A program made the position numbers and the translations under genes. The notes below the pieces were generated by a model. The model did no database searches, was not told the DNA's origin, and worked only from the letters and a program-made list of their open reading frames with translations. This document shows, piece after piece, positions 22,385 to 29,495 of a stretch of 61,999 nt of DNA. The stretch covers positions 1-61,999 of the IMG/VR virus record IMGVR_UViG_3300010413_000031, one strand, 5' to 3'. Source of the DNA: a virus. The number at the start of each line of letters is the position of its first letter. Positions within the stretch are counted from its first letter, which is position 1.

Positions 22385-22693
22385 GCCGAGGGCGACCGAA
22401 GCTGCGGCTTGAGGGATTAGTAGCACTCGCTGCCCCACGCACGCCTTAGGTCTTGGTGGACGGTATCGACCACGGGACCTGAGGCCATGCAGTCCTCACC
22501 GTTATGAAGAGCCTGAGCGCCCACTCGCCATAGGCACCGCAGAGCCTAGAGTGACGGGGAGCAAACTGTTCCTCGACCAGGTTTGCGCCTGGTCTCAGAA
22601 CATTAAGGCGTGCATCACGCATTAGCACGCTGCGTGGGTGGAGAGAAGGAAGCTAGTAGTGGGAAACTGGCCGGTCGCCCGGCCTTTTCTTTT
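22384..22693 (+). ncRNA. Candidate ~310-nt structured phage RNA
   Basis: No credible gene fits here. The region runs from a predicted start G of promoter copy 2 to an intrinsic terminator. Hairpins readable by eye: AAGC/GCTT; AGGTC...GACCT with inner GGTGG/CCAC; GGGGAGCA/TGTTCCTC; the perfect GACCAGG/CCTGGTC; GCGTG/CACGC and CACGC/GCGTG alternatives; then the terminator stem. I see no tmRNA, RNase P, 6S or tRNA signature. It might act as a regulatory or decoy RNA. Transcription and boundaries are inferred. Confidence 0.5.
22669..22693 (+). terminator. Strong rho-independent terminator of the candidate RNA
   Basis: GGCCGG pairs with CCGGCC across the loop TCGC, followed by TTTTCTTTT. Confidence 0.85.
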
Positions 22694-22711
22694 GCAAGGG
22701 AGGAGGGCATT

Positions 22712-22942
22712 ATGATGGACGCAGGTGGCAGGGAGGTAGTGGTGGGCTCGATAGTGGAGGTACTGGTCGCGCGTAAGGCTTTGGTGCGGGACATTACGTA
22801 TGCCGATCAGGGCGAGCCCATCGCTACACTACAGTGGCAGGACAACCCACACGACACAGCGAGGGTACTATGGAACCACCAAAGGGCAAGGCTACTGTAT
22901 CAGTCAGGCAAGGACAGCGGCTGTGGGCAGCGCTCAAGATAG
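22712..22942 (+). CDS. Small unknown protein
   Basis: 76 residues from ATG 22712 with GGGAGGAGGG upstream. Beta-rich (EVVVGSIVEVLVARKALVRDI) and suggestive of a small barrel such as an SH3 or KOW-like fold, but no family can be asserted. The C-terminal end overlaps the protease gene by 73 bases. Confidence 0.6.
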   Translation: MMDAGGREVVVGSIVEVLVARKALVRDITYADQGEPIATLQWQDNPHDTARVLWNHQRARLLYQSGKDSGCGQRSR

Positions 22943-23415
22943 CCCTTGAACGTGGCAGGAAGATCAAGCCCCAATTCCGCTGGGATACGCTTGGGGTGTA
23001 TGAGTCGCGTATCTTTCCCAAGGACAGCGAAACCATGGCCATACTGGTCTACTCTCCCACTAATGGCCACATCTTCATGAACGGGAGAGCTGCGGACGAG
23101 ATGCTTGCACAGGGTATGCTGATCCCGTGGGCTGTAGACATCCTGCTGCATGAGTTTGCTCATGCCATGGTAGCGGATGAGCACGGACCGAAAGTTCAGC
23201 CGCACGGAGTGGAGTGGCGGAGGCTGGCCCGAGAGCTGGGGTGTGTGCCCCAAGCCAGGGCCACGGATCATGAGCGGCTGCGCAGTTACAGCTGCATGAT
23301 AGTAGAGGAAGGAGGAAAGAAGAATGGCGTACGATTCACACTTAACGGCGATACGTCGGGGAAGAGCAAGCCGTCCGGGAAGAGCGTTGGTCGAGAAGAG
23401 ACTGGTTCCAGCTAA
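22870..23415 (+). CDS. SprT/WLM-like zinc metalloprotease
   Basis: 181 residues from ATG 22870 (GAGGG upstream). HEFAH at residues 94-98 is the zinc and catalytic motif, preceded by VDILL; further His residues at 105 and 112 are candidates for the third ligand. This matches SprT-like and WLM metalloproteases, which in eukaryotes (Spartan, Wss1) cut DNA-protein crosslinks. In a phage it could clear proteins from DNA or act on a host protein. It has no signal peptide, so it acts in the cytoplasm. The last 30 residues overlap the methyltransferase-like gene. Confidence 0.7.
   Translation: MEPPKGKATVSVRQGQRLWAALKIALERGRKIKPQFRWDTLGVYESRIFPKDSETMAILVYSPTNGHIFMNGRAADEMLAQGMLIPWAVDILLHEFAHAMVADEHGPKVQPHGVEWRRLARELGCVPQARATDHERLRSYSCMIVEEGGKKNGVRFTLNGDTSGKSKPSGKSVGREETGSS
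22967..22980. repeat. CCAATTCC element, copy 3
   Basis: AGCCCCAATTCCGC inside the protease gene, read as K-P-Q-F-R. Confidence 0.5.
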
Positions 23416-23926
23416 GGACGGCTGGGCTCGCTTCGTGCTGGACTACGGAGCGGGGTTCGGAGACGACGCACAGGCCCACGGCTGGCATGCCTATGACCCT
23501 AACTTCAGCAACATCAGCGAGTTACCGACGTGGCCAGCCAAGTTCGATTACATTGTATGCATCTACGTTCTCTGTGTGTGTACGCGTGATGAGATCGTGG
23601 ATATCATGGGCGACATACTCAGGCGCCTTCGTCCGGGGGGCGTAGCTTACTTCGCAGTACGCAGGGATGGGGGTCGCCAGCTTGGCGTGATCGAACGAGC
23701 AGGTGGGAAGCGCACCTACCAGAGTGATGTATACCTGGATCTGCCGCGTGTGCTCTCCACCTACGGCTTTGACATCTACGAGTGGAGGAAGGATGCGGGA
23801 CGCACGAACGATATTCATGAAGAGTGTGCGCGAGCCGAAGCTAGTGCCCTCATCAAATTTGTGGGTACTGAAGGCTGTGGCATACAACCAGAAGATGTCG
23901 GGAAGGAAGAGGAAGACGATCAGTAA
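23324..23926 (+). CDS. SAM-dependent methyltransferase-like protein
   Basis: 200 residues with AGGAGG upstream of ATG 23324. Motif I VLDYGAGFGDD (residues ~38-48), an acidic post-I strand end (AYDPN), then FDYIVCIYVLCVC and LRRLRPGGVAYFAVRRD match the class I SAM-methyltransferase order. No target-recognition domain is visible, so the substrate (DNA, RNA, protein or small molecule) is unknown. The C-terminal tail is acidic. It overlaps the next gene by about 110 bases. Confidence 0.65.
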   Translation: MAYDSHLTAIRRGRASRPGRALVEKRLVPAKDGWARFVLDYGAGFGDDAQAHGWHAYDPNFSNISELPTWPAKFDYIVCIYVLCVCTRDEIVDIMGDILRRLRPGGVAYFAVRRDGGRQLGVIERAGGKRTYQSDVYLDLPRVLSTYGFDIYEWRKDAGRTNDIHEECARAEASALIKFVGTEGCGIQPEDVGKEEEDDQ

Positions 23927-24476
23927 GGGCAGATGGAAGGGCATGCCCATGTACAACCTCACTCTGGAAGAGCGAGCCACATGCCCGACTGACTGTCCAC
24001 AGTGGGAGGACTGTTATGGTAACAACATGCCATACGCAGGACGTTATCAAGCTGGGCCAGATCTTGAAGGGGCTATTGCCAGAGATGTCGAGCATCTCAG
24101 TGGGAAGCACCCGGACGGTTTCGTTGTCAGACTCCACGTTCTGGGAGATTTTTACAGCGTGGGCTATGTCAGACTGTGGCTCGGCCTTGTGGAACGATAC
24201 CCTGCTCTTCGTGTATACGGATTCACACACCGGCAGCATGACACAGGTATCGGTGCGGAAGTATCCAGGGGGCAGGGTCCTCATTTTCGTATACTCAGAT
24301 CAGATCCAACAGTACCCGATGATCCACTCCCTGCTGCATGGACTCTTAAAGACGGGGAAGTGGGGGCGAGGCCTGATTCGGTGCTTTGCCCATGGTATAG
24401 CGGCAAGACTGAGAGTTGCCTCACCTGCGGGCTCTGTTGGAACGGAAGCATCAACGTCAGCTTCCCCAGACACTAG
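23817..24476 (+). CDS. Cys-rich protein resembling phage Gp88 family
   Basis: About 219 residues if ATG 23817 is used; ATG 23898 is also possible and neither has a good ribosome site. The sequence holds CPTDCPQWEDC followed by Tyr (residues ~56-67), a conserved-looking RLHVLGDFYS, and a C-terminal CPWYSGKTESCLTCGLC. The early Cys group, the LGDFYS strand and the late Cys group resemble the phage Gp88 family, whose biochemical role is unknown to me. Metal or Fe-S binding is likely from the cysteine spacing. Confidence 0.6.
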   Translation: MKSVREPKLVPSSNLWVLKAVAYNQKMSGRKRKTISKGRWKGMPMYNLTLEERATCPTDCPQWEDCYGNNMPYAGRYQAGPDLEGAIARDVEHLSGKHPDGFVVRLHVLGDFYSVGYVRLWLGLVERYPALRVYGFTHRQHDTGIGAEVSRGQGPHFRILRSDPTVPDDPLPAAWTLKDGEVGARPDSVLCPWYSGKTESCLTCGLCWNGSINVSFPRH

Positions 24477-24484
24477 GAGGTAGC

Positions 24485-24724
24485 ATGAGCGTAGAAATCA
24501 CGGAGGCCCCCAAGCAGTATGGAAGATGGATAATCTGGGGCTGGGCCCTTTTCTCAGGGCCTCAGGCTTATGTCTTCGACACGCAGGCAGAGTTGGATGC
24601 CTTCCTGTTTGGGTGCGAAGAGGCAAATGGATGGATGGAGTATGCAGTCTTCGAGACGAAGGAGGAAGCGATCAACCACATGAAGGAGAGGGGAGCATAT
24701 GAACAAGAAGGAGCAGAGACATAG
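24485..24724 (+). CDS. Small acidic protein
   Basis: 79 residues. ATG 24485 has a perfect AGGAGG upstream. Trp and aromatic rich (YGRWIIWGWALFSG) with an acidic helical end. No family recognised. It overlaps the next gene by 26 bases. Confidence 0.65.
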   Translation: MSVEITEAPKQYGRWIIWGWALFSGPQAYVFDTQAELDAFLFGCEEANGWMEYAVFETKEEAINHMKERGAYEQEGAET

Positions 24725-24977
24725 GCTGGAGCAGATGGTGCTCACAGCCAACACGCTCAAGTGGCGGCTCAAGCAGTCTGCTCTGTGGGCAGAGGAACTG
24801 GAGACATTCCTGCGTGAGCTGTATGAACAAGAAGAGGAAGCACAGGAGTTGGCCGAGAGGATAGAGGGCAACTATGTCGAAGCAAAACCGAGGCCTGCTG
24901 GGGCTGGAGAAGAAGATGCGTCTAGGTCTGACCGTGCCAGACCTGCCTGCATTGGCAGCCAAAAGAGCGAAGGGTAA
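24699..24977 (+). CDS. Small coiled-coil protein
   Basis: 92 residues from ATG 24699 (GAGGGG upstream). Residues 1-60 form a charged coiled coil (KKEQRHRLEQMVLTANTLKW, EELETFLRELYEQEEEAQEL). The last 30 residues look disordered and are also read in another frame by the following gene. Confidence 0.55.
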   Translation: MNKKEQRHRLEQMVLTANTLKWRLKQSALWAEELETFLRELYEQEEEAQELAERIEGNYVEAKPRPAGAGEEDASRSDRARPACIGSQKSEG

Positions 24978-25218
24978 GAAGGCCTGGCGCTTCTACTGGC
25001 CGGACAACTACACACCCGTCAAGCGTGAGGGCTGGCAGTGGGTATCCCAGCCGTTGACCAGCGGCAGGGAACTCAAGCTTCCACGCTACATGCAGGTGGG
25101 CTCGCACGGATACACACGCGTGGTGCCCAACAGACTGGAGAAGGTCATGGGCTGGCTCACCAAGCATGGTTTCACGGTCACATGGGAGGACAAGAATCAT
25201 GGCAAAGAGCAGGACTGA
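24874..25218 (+). CDS. Unknown protein, start uncertain
   Basis: 114 residues from ATG 24874; ATG 24916 is an alternative. The central part (KAWRFYWPDNYTPVKREGW, then a beta-rich stretch and a final helix RLEKVMGWLTKHGF) looks like a compact folded domain. Function unknown. Its start overlaps the coiled-coil gene by about 100 bases, which makes the N-terminus doubtful. Confidence 0.55.
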   Translation: MSKQNRGLLGLEKKMRLGLTVPDLPALAAKRAKGKKAWRFYWPDNYTPVKREGWQWVSQPLTSGRELKLPRYMQVGSHGYTRVVPNRLEKVMGWLTKHGFTVTWEDKNHGKEQD

Positions 25219-25381
25219 GGCTCAGATGGAGCTGTGGGAGGCGATGATCGAGTTCTATCGCTGGGGTGGAGGACAGGGTGAGATCCACCCATGGGTTGAG
25301 GGGGCGTACATCGACTACCGTAACCGGCGTGCAGCCGAGTCGAAGGAGAAGAGGGCCGATGAAAGCACCAGTTCCGAATGA
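25199..25381 (+). CDS. 60-residue unknown protein
   Basis: ATG 25199 follows GGGAGG by 9 bases and overlaps the previous gene by 20. Helical N-terminus with aromatic residues, charged C-terminus (AAESKEKRADE). No family recognised. Confidence 0.55.
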   Translation: MAKSRTEAQMELWEAMIEFYRWGGGQGEIHPWVEGAYIDYRNRRAAESKEKRADESTSSE

Positions 25382-25613
25382 AAGCCCCAATTCCGTGAGG
25401 CAAGGGAACCACGGCCCCAACCGGGCCAAGTCATTCGTGAGGGGCCGGAACAAGAATAAGCGGGCCGGGCGCAAGTATCCTAAGTTATTCAATTACAAGA
25501 GGATACGGCCCCGGTCCAGACATCTGCGACCAGGTATGAGGGTGCAGTCGCCCGACGGCAAGAAGTATGTCGTGGGTGTGCATGGTCAGCTCGTCAGGGT
25601 ATCGAGCTGGTGA
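25359..25613 (+). CDS. Small very basic protein
   Basis: 84 residues from ATG 25359. Very rich in Arg, Lys, Asn and Pro (GPNRAKSFVRGRNKNKRAGR), with a C-terminal beta-like segment (PDGKKYVVGVHGQLVRV) that recalls ribosomal-protein-like or KOW-type RNA-binding folds. Probably binds nucleic acid. It contains CCAATTCC copy 4, here read as S-P-N-S-V. Its stop TGA runs directly into promoter copy 3. Confidence 0.55.
   Translation: MKAPVPNESPNSVRQGNHGPNRAKSFVRGRNKNKRAGRKYPKLFNYKRIRPRSRHLRPGMRVQSPDGKKYVVGVHGQLVRVSSW
25382..25398. repeat. CCAATTCC element, copy 4
   Basis: AAGCCCCAATTCCGTGA, 17 bases identical to the copy at 22270-22286 but in a different reading frame, which points to conservation as DNA or RNA. 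Confidence 0.6.
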
Positions 25614-25645
25614 GGGGGGTTGCGGAGCGGGTTAAATTCAAACTG
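25614..25645 (+). promoter_or_regulatory. Repeated 32-bp promoter element, copy 3
   Basis: GGGGGGTTGCG variant of the first block, TAAATT at 20-25, G at 32. It lies inside a longer open frame, which is why ATG 25685 is taken as the start of the gene after it. Confidence 0.7.
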
Positions 25646-25684
25646 GTCGCGCCGCTCGAACCCCAATACAAACAGGAGGACATC

Positions 25685-26080
25685 ATGAGTGAGGAGAGGA
25701 CGCATACAGGACGGGTGAACCGAACGTGGAAGGAGGTCGTGCGTAGTGAAGCGAAGCTCGCCCGTATCCTACAGTGGAACAACCAAGACCTCAACAGGCA
25801 CCAGACGCAGATCACCAATCTGCAACGGAGAGTGGCCATGCTTGAGGCACGCCTTGATTACATACAGAGCAAGGCGGAGACGGTGACGCTGACAGAGAAG
25901 GCTAAGACAGCCCTATCGCAGCCGGTCGTGTTCATCACTGAGCATACCACCAGGAACCGTGGCGAGTGGGCCAAGCAAGTGAAGGGCGTGCTCGCAAGTC
26001 TGCTGCATGCATGGGACGAAGGTGATATCTACGCGTTCCTGGATGAGAACAACGGTGCGCTCAAGGATCTCCTGACGTAG
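25685..26080 (+). CDS. Coiled-coil protein
   Basis: 131 residues from ATG 25685 (AGGAGG upstream, downstream of promoter copy 3). Residues ~10-70 form a coiled coil (HQTQITNLQRRVAMLEARLD). A second helical part follows (GEWAKQVKGVLASLLHAW). No enzyme motif. Likely an oligomeric early protein; function unknown. Confidence 0.65.
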   Translation: MSEERTHTGRVNRTWKEVVRSEAKLARILQWNNQDLNRHQTQITNLQRRVAMLEARLDYIQSKAETVTLTEKAKTALSQPVVFITEHTTRNRGEWAKQVKGVLASLLHAWDEGDIYAFLDENNGALKDLLT

Positions 26081-26091
26081 GTGTGAGCTGA

Positions 26092-26123
26092 GGGGGGTTG
26101 ACGAGCGGCGCAAATTGGAGTTG
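26092..26123 (+). promoter_or_regulatory. Repeated 32-bp promoter element, copy 4
   Basis: GGGGGGTTGAC, CAAATT at 20-25, G at 32. Upstream of the membrane protein at 26174. Confidence 0.72.
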
Positions 26124-26173
26124 CGCCGGAAGCGGCACGCCACTCACCCATACCGAAGGGAGAGTAACATGTA

Positions 26174-26395
26174 ATGTCAGAGCTAGCTATACGGATCGCC
26201 ATACTCGCGTTCTTGCTGGCGATCTCGGGATTGTTGTTGTTGTTCACACACGTATTTGGCCCGCACCATCGGTCAGCCTCTGATGCATACTCCGAGCGCG
26301 GCTCGGCCAAGGCCTCTCATGCGTCTAACACCGAGCAGCCGGGCCACCAATCTTCTCCGCATGGGGCGGAGAGGGATGCATCCCAAAACCCATAA
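26174..26395 (+). CDS. Small membrane protein with polar tail
   Basis: 73 residues from ATG 26174 (GGGAGAG upstream; an ATG 5 bases earlier is followed at once by TAA). One or two hydrophobic helices cover residues 5-30, then a Ser, His and Gln-rich disordered tail of about 40 residues. Single-pass membrane protein of unknown role, probably early. Confidence 0.6.
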   Translation: MSELAIRIAILAFLLAISGLLLLFTHVFGPHHRSASDAYSERGSAKASHASNTEQPGHQSSPHGAERDASQNP

Positions 26396-26410
26396 GAGGG
26401 AGAGCACATC

Positions 26411-26944
26411 ATGAACGGACTCGACGCTTTCAAACAGAACGGCGGCAGCGCGCTGGCAGCCACTGACTTGATCAAGGTGTCGATCACCGGATCGCGCGGC
26501 GGCAAGGGCGCCGAGAAGATCAGCACCTACTTCGGTCCTGATGGGATCGAGCTAGATGCCGACTTCAATCCCAAGCCGCATGCCATGCCTCTCGATCTGA
26601 GTGGCGTGGCTGGTGCTGGCGGAGAAGCCAAGCAGCCCCCGGCCTTCCCTGAGGCGGAGTACAAGGCCGCCCTCAAGGAGAGCTTGGACAAGGCGCAGGC
26701 GATCCTCAGCGCCCACCAGCAGTCCTTGACGCAGTTCAAGGGTGGTGGCAACACCACTATCGAAGACGGCATCATCGATGCCTGTCTGCGGTACTGCTAC
26801 GACTACCTCAACTTCTCTGAGATCGACGACGCCACGAAGTTCGTCATCACTCGTAAGGACGTGGTCCTTGCGAAGGACTGGCGGAAGGTCAACGGCATCA
26901 ACCGGACCGTGTATGAGGTCAGGCTGGCCAGCCGGTTCGGTTAG
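26411..26944 (+). CDS. Unknown protein ahead of the E1-like locus
   Basis: 177 residues with GAGGGAGAG upstream. The N-terminal half is beta-rich (DLIKVSITGSRGGKG, EKISTYFGPDGIEL), with a Pro/Gly/Ala linker in the middle. The C-terminal half is helical with paired cysteines (DACLRYCYDYLNF) and a final strand region. I do not recognise it. It is separated from the E1-like locus by a strong terminator, so co-transcription with it is unlikely. Confidence 0.65.
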   Translation: MNGLDAFKQNGGSALAATDLIKVSITGSRGGKGAEKISTYFGPDGIELDADFNPKPHAMPLDLSGVAGAGGEAKQPPAFPEAEYKAALKESLDKAQAILSAHQQSLTQFKGGGNTTIEDGIIDACLRYCYDYLNFSEIDDATKFVITRKDVVLAKDWRKVNGINRTVYEVRLASRFG

Positions 26945-27040
26945 TCGTAGCACAGGAGAAGGGTCAGCCTATGGCTTAGCGGTCAGAACAGGCCGATAGA
27001 TCGGATGTGAATCCGCTATGCTACGCATGTAACACCCGCT

Positions 27041-27073
27041 GGGGGCAGGCCCATGTCTGCCCCCTCTCTTTTT
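27041..27073 (+). terminator. Strong rho-independent terminator
   Basis: GGGGGCAG pairs perfectly with CTGCCCCC across an 8-base loop, followed by TCTCTTTTT. It separates the gene at 26411 from the E1-like locus. Confidence 0.88.
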
Positions 27074-27093
27074 CATACGCGCAGGAGGCAACA

Positions 27094-28737
27094 ATGAAGG
27101 TAGCTCAAGAGCCTAAGACGAAGGACGAACAGCAGGCGAAGAACCTGAGACTGAGCAGCTATATCTGCCCCATCTGCCAGAGCTACATGGCTAGGCAGCA
27201 CTACACGAAGCAGGGCACTCGCTATGAGATCGAGTACAATATGTGTGGCTGCCCGCCTGTCTATGGTCTGGTCTGGCGCAACGACAGTCAGCGACAGGGC
27301 AGGTACTACCACAACCGATGGCTGTGGATGCCTAACGGCAAGTCGCAGCTATACCATGGCCAGAGGTCGCCGGGTCGATGGATCAACGTGCATACCGATG
27401 AGCCCGTAGCCAAGCCAGACTGGATGCGATGGCTCAAGGTGCCCATCATCATTGACCGCTCGTCGGGGCGGGAGTTCAAGGCATTGGTGGAGATCGAAGG
27501 TGAACAGCGGCTTGTCGATTGCATCGGCACGAACAGGCCGGGGCTGTACCATGCCTTGTGTGTGAATCCGCCTGTAGACTACTGGGAAGGGCTGCCAGGT
27601 TTAAGTGCGAAGAGACTGGCCATGTATAAGGAAAAGCTGAGGGTTGTGAATAAGCATCTGGTGATCGTGCCCAAGGCACATCGCAAGAGGTATGCTCGCA
27701 CCCCTCATGCCAAGGGGGTCACCCTAACCACGATCCATACCAAGGATCAGGGTCGGGGCAAGTATGAGGAGTTCATCCCCCGCTGGTCAGTCAGGGAGTT
27801 CGGCATAGAGAAGTGGCAGTTCGTCTCCAAGGATGTGATAGAGGACGACGGCAAGAAGCGAGAGACGATCCTCAGATACAAGAAGCCGCACGAGAGCGAT
27901 GCCCTGATTGGTCAGCAGTCAGGCGCAAATGCATGGTGTCATACTCCAATACACCCCTGTGAGTGGGAGACTGACCCACGCCAAGGGTACAAGGCCGTCC
28001 GAGCACACCTTGATGACTACGGCTTCGAGCACTTGCACATAGATTGGATACAGCGCAGGTTCCTGTTCTACACGTCTGACGGGAACCGCAAGACTCAGGT
28101 AGGACAGATCAAGCACCCCGACCCTATGTGGGGCAGCGCCAAGAGAATCCTGTTGTGGGCCGACGAGTGCTGGGCCATGCAGCTCAGTGCTCAGGCAGAT
28201 AATGGGGTGTGGCGCATGGTCACGCCAGGTATGCTGTTCGTGGCTGATGACATGACATTCATCGCCACCTACCAGTGCCTGCGAATAGGTCAGAGCCTGA
28301 CTGAGTATCGAGCGGGCATCAATCTCTATGCCCCTCACGCGGCACCCATGTCATTGGCTGATTTCATCACTGGTCCGCTATCTGATTACTGGGACAGCAA
28401 GGGCAACATCAAGTTGATCCGGCCCCAGATTCAGATGGTCAGGGCCAAGGAAGTGGCTACGACTGGCGACCTACAGAAGGCGCTGCTGGATAAGATACAG
28501 AAGAAGTATGAGGGCTTCCTGCTCATACAGGGCTGGGTCATATCCTATGTCACCTGCCCTCTCTGCGGTTACCATTTGCACCACTTGGTCTATGACAAGG
28601 AGAAGCAGGCCATCAAGGAGTGCAGCAACTGTGGCAAGGCAGGTATCGAGCTGAGTATGGAGGCAACCACCCACTTCATTACATCAGAGGGGCCACTCAA
28701 CAAGGTGCTGTCCAAGAAAGGAGCCAAGATAGCATGA
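27094..28737 (+). CDS. Large protein with zinc-ribbon-like ends, coupled to the E1-like gene
   Basis: 547 residues from ATG 27094 (GGAGG upstream); the upstream open frame runs through a terminator and is rejected. Cys pairs lie at both ends: CPIC and CGC near residues 24-55, and CPLC with CSNC near 490-515, each zinc-ribbon-like. A segment TPGMLFVADDMTFIATYQ leading to GINLY loosely recalls the strand order around the active site of bacterial E2-like proteins, but I see no cysteine at the expected place, so that reading is speculative. Its TGA overlaps the ATG of the ThiF gene (ATGA), so the two are made together. Confidence 0.7.
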   Translation: MKVAQEPKTKDEQQAKNLRLSSYICPICQSYMARQHYTKQGTRYEIEYNMCGCPPVYGLVWRNDSQRQGRYYHNRWLWMPNGKSQLYHGQRSPGRWINVHTDEPVAKPDWMRWLKVPIIIDRSSGREFKALVEIEGEQRLVDCIGTNRPGLYHALCVNPPVDYWEGLPGLSAKRLAMYKEKLRVVNKHLVIVPKAHRKRYARTPHAKGVTLTTIHTKDQGRGKYEEFIPRWSVREFGIEKWQFVSKDVIEDDGKKRETILRYKKPHESDALIGQQSGANAWCHTPIHPCEWETDPRQGYKAVRAHLDDYGFEHLHIDWIQRRFLFYTSDGNRKTQVGQIKHPDPMWGSAKRILLWADECWAMQLSAQADNGVWRMVTPGMLFVADDMTFIATYQCLRIGQSLTEYRAGINLYAPHAAPMSLADFITGPLSDYWDSKGNIKLIRPQIQMVRAKEVATTGDLQKALLDKIQKKYEGFLLIQGWVISYVTCPLCGYHLHHLVYDKEKQAIKECSNCGKAGIELSMEATTHFITSEGPLNKVLSKKGAKIA

Positions 28738-29495
28738 AGATCGCACTCATAGGCTGCGGGTTCCTTGGCTCGATCTGGCTCGAAGAGGTAGCCAAACGCC
28801 TGTTTGCTCTGGAGCGGGAGAATGTACACCTGCTGCTGATAGACAAGGATACCTTCGAGCGTAGGAACGCAGCCAATCAGAATTTCCGGCCACTCGTCCT
28901 GCATGTCTCAGGGAAGATGGAACAGCATACCCCGGCCAAGGCAGAGTACCTGAGCCGCATGGCATGGGACTATGGTATCTCTGCTGAGTGGCAGAAAGCA
29001 GACATCATAGACGATCCAGGCCTACTGTTAGGGGCGCAGCTGATCGTCGATGCTCTCGACAACTTGCCAGCCAGACATGCTGTGTGGAAGCAGGGCATGG
29101 CTCAAGGAACACCGATCCTGCACATGGGTATCAATGAGCATGGGACAGGAGAGGTCGAGTGGACTTGGGCCACGGTACAAGGCTGGCACCTGTCTCCCAT
29201 CAAGCTGGGAGCGCAGTCCATAGATAAACTGGAAGAGCAGCCCAAGCATCCACCCTGCCACTTGGTTCAGATGCGTGGGCTGGGGCTGAACCTTGGGCTG
29301 GCAGCCGCCAAGGCAACCACCCTATTCATTGGGGAGGACATAGAGGAGACGTTCGATGAGGGTCCCCAGCTACCTGGATACGGCCTGCTTACCTATTGGC
29401 TTGCTGATAGGCAGAGTCATTCACTCGACACGGAGAGGATTCATGTCAAAAAAGAAGGGCAAGAACTCCCAGAAGCAGAAGGAGCCGCAGCGTAA
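28734..29495 (+). CDS. E1-like ThiF/MoeB-family adenylating enzyme
   Basis: 253 residues, ATG overlapping the preceding stop. The E1 features are in order: IGCGFLGSIW (nucleotide loop, residues ~5-14), LLIDKDTFERRNAANQNF (Asp for ribose and the Asn/Gln region), a Lys in KAEYL, and IVDALDNLPARHAV with the conserved D-x-x-D-N-x-x-x-R. A Cys in PPCHLVQM could be the thioester residue. Such enzymes activate the C-terminal Gly of a ubiquitin-like or ThiS/MoaD protein. No ThiS or MoaD is seen nearby. It overlaps the next gene by 53 bases. Confidence 0.8.
   Translation: MKIALIGCGFLGSIWLEEVAKRLFALERENVHLLLIDKDTFERRNAANQNFRPLVLHVSGKMEQHTPAKAEYLSRMAWDYGISAEWQKADIIDDPGLLLGAQLIVDALDNLPARHAVWKQGMAQGTPILHMGINEHGTGEVEWTWATVQGWHLSPIKLGAQSIDKLEEQPKHPPCHLVQMRGLGLNLGLAAAKATTLFIGEDIEETFDEGPQLPGYGLLTYWLADRQSHSLDTERIHVKKEGQELPEAEGAAA

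Noticed and set aside
22446-22628. 60-residue minus-strand open frame inside the candidate RNA
   Set aside because: No ribosome site, poor composition, opposite to the transcription direction of the region.
22384-22693. tmRNA, RNase P or 6S RNA
   Set aside because: No tRNA-like ends with T-loop, no RNase P conserved core and no long 6S-type bubble could be found by eye.
24016-24483. 155-residue alternative frame over the Cys-rich gene
   Set aside because: Lacks a ribosome site and motifs; the other frame has ordered Cys groups and Gp88-like sequence.
27007-27093. Upstream extension of the 547-residue protein with an extra CYAC
   Set aside because: The extension runs through a strong terminator and has no ribosome site; ATG 27094 has GGAGG at proper spacing.
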